Below, in pieces: positions 61,101-64,000 of a DNA stretch of 64,000 nucleotides. A model generated the notes under the pieces. The model worked only from the letters and a program-made list of their open reading frames with translations, was not told the DNA's origin and did no database searches. How positions within the stretch are numbered: the first letter of the stretch is position 1; the number at the start of each line of letters is the position of its first letter. This DNA is from Exophiala sp. HKRS030 (lineage: Eukaryota > Ascomycota > Eurotiomycetes > Chaetothyriales > Herpotrichiellaceae), in contig JAHWDD010000003.1 of the NCBI GenBank assembly GCA_023897205.1, positions 4,529,665-4,593,664 of the forward strand, in the 5' to 3' direction. Both the position numbers and the translations under genes were made by a program.

Positions 61101-64000
61101 ATCCTCCATTCGGTCCTGAACGTGTGACTACCACACTCTTCCATCATGCCATTCGTCTGCGAATGAGGGTCAAAGACAATCACACTCACCCACGCTTGCT
61201 GACAATTCACCTCCACGCCAGCCCCACGACCTAGGATCTTTCCTTCTCCTCTTTCACGCCACATCATGCTCCTCGTGAGATTTGATATCACCCCATCTTG
61301 GCGACACGGGGTGGACGCTCGCCTCTTCAATGTGGCTGCGGCCCCGATTTTCCGTTGCGAACCCTGAAATTCTTGCCCACTTGCCAAGGCATAATCTACT
61401 TGCATCGTATACTACAGAGTACCAAGCACATGCAGATGGATACGGGATAATGCTGATCGCTACTACTAGATCACCTCACCATTCATGAGGTAGTTGATTA
61501 TGAAACACTCGCAGGAACCGACAGCTGAATTTGCCGTCTCGCCATCCCTCCAGATTTGCCCGCTACCTCGTATCTACCACGCCTAGCAACTTGGCTTAAT
61601 ATCTTGCTGCGAGTCTTCGATGCGTCAAGAAAAGTCACAATTTGAAATGTACGACGCATAAAGGCACGGACTACAGACTTCTCGAGCCCGAGTCCACTTC
61701 TTTGAGCACGGAGTTGGATCATCATGTCTATAGATGGACACTTTCCATGAATTTGCGGACATCAAAGAATAGTTATGGCACGAGCGTGTTGAAGGTGCCC
61801 GATCCGTTGGTTCTGATGGACAGGCCTTTTTCCGGCGACTTCTGCTATCAGTCATGATGTGACCAACGACTGGCTCCGAAAGATCTGCAGTACTCCGTAC
61901 TCGGTACTTGGGCATTATTGACGAGTGTATCCGAGAGTACAACTTTCAAGTTGGCAATCATTCTTATCGCTTCCAGAGACTAAATTCCTGGGTGAGGGGG
62001 TCCGGAACCAATGTTGGTGGCTGGAACGCTAGCTGCTGCTTTATGCTTCAACGCTTCGGACGGAATCGATCTTCCATCCGCCGGCCTCAAGCCAGGAACC
62101 TTGACCAGGGGGCCCTTACCATGTGGCTCGCTAATTGTGATAGTCGCACATTTGTCTGTGGATATCTCAATACGGAGTTGGGACTTCTATCCCAAACACA
62201 GCACATAATCCCGTTCGGCTTTACCAGCAGCAAACCAGTCGTTTGATTATACCAGGCGGACCGGCTACAGCCAGTCCGCAAGACTTCCGTTGTGCTGACA
62301 CAGGGTTACTTCATAAAAGCTTACTTCAAGTCTTTCCCTCGCCATGGCACCGATCTCGAAAACACGACCATTTGCAAAGCAAAAATGTAAGTTTCTGACA
62401 ATGATTTATCTACCCCTACAAACAAGAGGATGTGCTGCACTGTATTTGCCAAGATGGCACCGCCTTCTCTGAAAATCGCCCACTTGTTGTGCTTGTTTCT
62501 ATGTCCCCCATCAAGCCTTGCAGTAATTCGTATTCACAAATGTAGCACCGCTGTTCCTGAACAGACAATCATGTACCGATCTCCGGCGCCCTTCATGCTA
62601 TATTTTGATATTCAGTGCACAATGCCAGTATTTTGGCAAATATACAGCTAGGTATTACTGAGATGATACGAAACTTGAAACAGAATACACAAGACAACAC
62701 TAACGTGGAAAGACCCTGACGACCAGAGGATGTCATCACGACCTGAATCGGAACACGGTCTTTGATCCCTCGATAGATCTGCCATGACCATGGCAGACTT
62801 CTGAGCTGTACATTCATGAATGTTGCCACGACATATCTCGAGACTACCGTGTTCGAAGAACGTCAATCCTACAAAGATGCAACTCGAGAGAACTCGCCTT
62901 GCCTCGGAGGATTGTCTCACGCGACTGTCATGACTAGGTAACCTTCAGCCTTGACCTGCTCATTCGAATCTTCAGCAACGAATTAACATTTGCATCGCTG
63001 TCACATAGCATCTCGGACTTTGCGCCGCGGCCTTTCTTCTGGCCATTATTGGTTTGATCGGGAGAAATCGTCGGCTCTTGTGCCTGAAATTGAAAAAATC
63101 CGAGGTTTCACAGTCGAGCACCAAGCCAAGACATGTTTACCCTTCTGGATTCTGTAGATTAAATAGCATCATTTGTGGCACTGATTGAATTATGGTCTAG
63201 CAGAATCTGGCATGACTAAAGGCCCTGTCGAGCAACTTGACATCTGTCGTCACCAGAGGCCCTCGATCCGTTGACCGATCTTCGATGCTTCCGAAGTTCT
63301 GGCTCGTTCCTCCGAAATATCGAAAGTCAGGAAGACACGCCCCTCCGCCCATGGATATACCCATCTTCTCGAATGGGGTACGTCAAATCTCCCTCGCGAA
63401 ACAGTGTCAGCGACCGGCCCCATTCTACCACTCCCGCTGTCATTCTGCTGTTGACCTTCTTCCTGAGTGACTCGCCAAGACGGAGCGTCTGGCGCATTGA
63501 TGTCCCGCAGGCAAAGACGTTTTGCTTCTGGCCTGGTTAGGTATGACACGATCTCCTGGAGCAACAAGATCTGTATGGAACTTTCTCGGATCATTCCAGT
63601 GCCAAAGACTGTGCAGCTTGGTTAGACCAATGTCTGACCTCTTTGATAGTGCTCTGTGTTCCTGACATGTATCCAAGAGCAAGGAATCTCGAAAGATGCG
63701 AATTTCGGAAGAAGTCTTTTTCGAGCCTGATGCAGTTTGTCAAATCATCATTGCGCGCAGCCACCTGATCATCCTGCGCATCATGGGTTCTGTCAGATGT
63801 TGTTACAAGCGAGCAAGGGATCCTCTCCATTTCTACTATACGCCATAACCTATTTCCTGCGATATCCCCAGGGTAAATTTTGCCCGAACTGTCTGTCCAT
63901 CACGAGCAACAACTGACCGATTAGTTCTTTCCAGCGCTCGCCAACCAGCTGTCGAGGGCTAGCTCTTGCGTAACCAGAATTGTGATGGGGAAGTGAGCCT
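58157..64000. other. Gene-poor interval of 5.8 kb
   Basis: No conserved protein was recognised on either strand. Frames at 59295-59714 (+), 60842-61405 (-) and 63250-63830 (-) are open by length only and overlap open frames on the other strand. The last 800 bp could hold part of an intron-containing minus-strand gene that I cannot model. Confidence 0.45.
58234..58287. repeat. 6-bp tandem repeat (GGCAGT)
   Basis: Five exact GGCAGT units followed by degenerate GGCA(T/A)TAGCAAT units, 78 bp beyond the transposon end. Confidence 0.9.

Noticed and set aside
60842..61405. A 187-codon minus-strand frame
   Set aside because: Protein composition is not gene-like, no motif is seen, and plus-strand frames of similar quality overlap it.

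Overview
The window is nuclear DNA of a filamentous ascomycete (Pezizomycotina). Evidence: short 44-180 bp GT-AG spliceosomal introns, two Zn2Cys6 regulators, a PIR-type cell-wall protein, a DUF1752/DUF3295 protein, a Par32/DUF3602-like protein, and a Tc1/mariner relic whose stop codons carry the C-to-T signature of repeat-induced point mutation (RIP). A Dothideomycete or related class is a guess only. No rRNA, tRNA or CRISPR was recognised.

Layout. 0-5 kb: the end of a metallophosphoesterase gene (-), then a PIR-repeat cell-wall protein (+). 5.5-14.5 kb: an apparent amine-use block made of a Zn2Cys6 regulator (-), a flavin monoamine oxidase (-), a divergently transcribed APC-family permease (+), and a damaged phospholipase B gene (-). 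15.9-22 kb: a vacuolar-type Ca2+/H+ exchanger (-), a CBS-domain protein (-) and the mitochondrial phosphate carrier (+). 23.4-31.3 kb: a Par32-like protein (+), a BAH-PHD chromatin protein (+) and a 14-helix-type MFS transporter (+). 32.7-39.7 kb: a second Zn2Cys6 regulator (-) divergent from an intronless ABCB/MDR pump (+); two abutting CGG-N3-CCG boxes lie between them. 40.4-43.2 kb: a CCCH plus CHY zinc-finger protein (-). 43.2-54.5 kb: about 11 kb with no recognisable gene. 54.5-56.2 kb: a DUF1752/DUF3295 protein (-). 56.8-58.2 kb: the RIP-mutated mariner relic. 58.2-64 kb: gene-poor.

Two themes run through the window. First, up to seven single-base gaps, nearly all in short G/C or A runs, break otherwise conserved reading frames in six genes. 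Missed bases in homopolymers are the simplest explanation, so frames here need checking before any gene is called dead. The phospholipase B gene is different: it also has an in-frame TAG and an apparently lost splice acceptor. Second, there are two regulator-plus-transporter modules. In the 5.5-12 kb block, the regulator, oxidase and permease could together import and deaminate an amine as a nitrogen source; the shared oxidase/permease promoter has two AGATAA (AreA-type) boxes and one CGG-N10-CCG. In the 32.7-39.7 kb pair, the regulator probably controls the neighbouring efflux pump.
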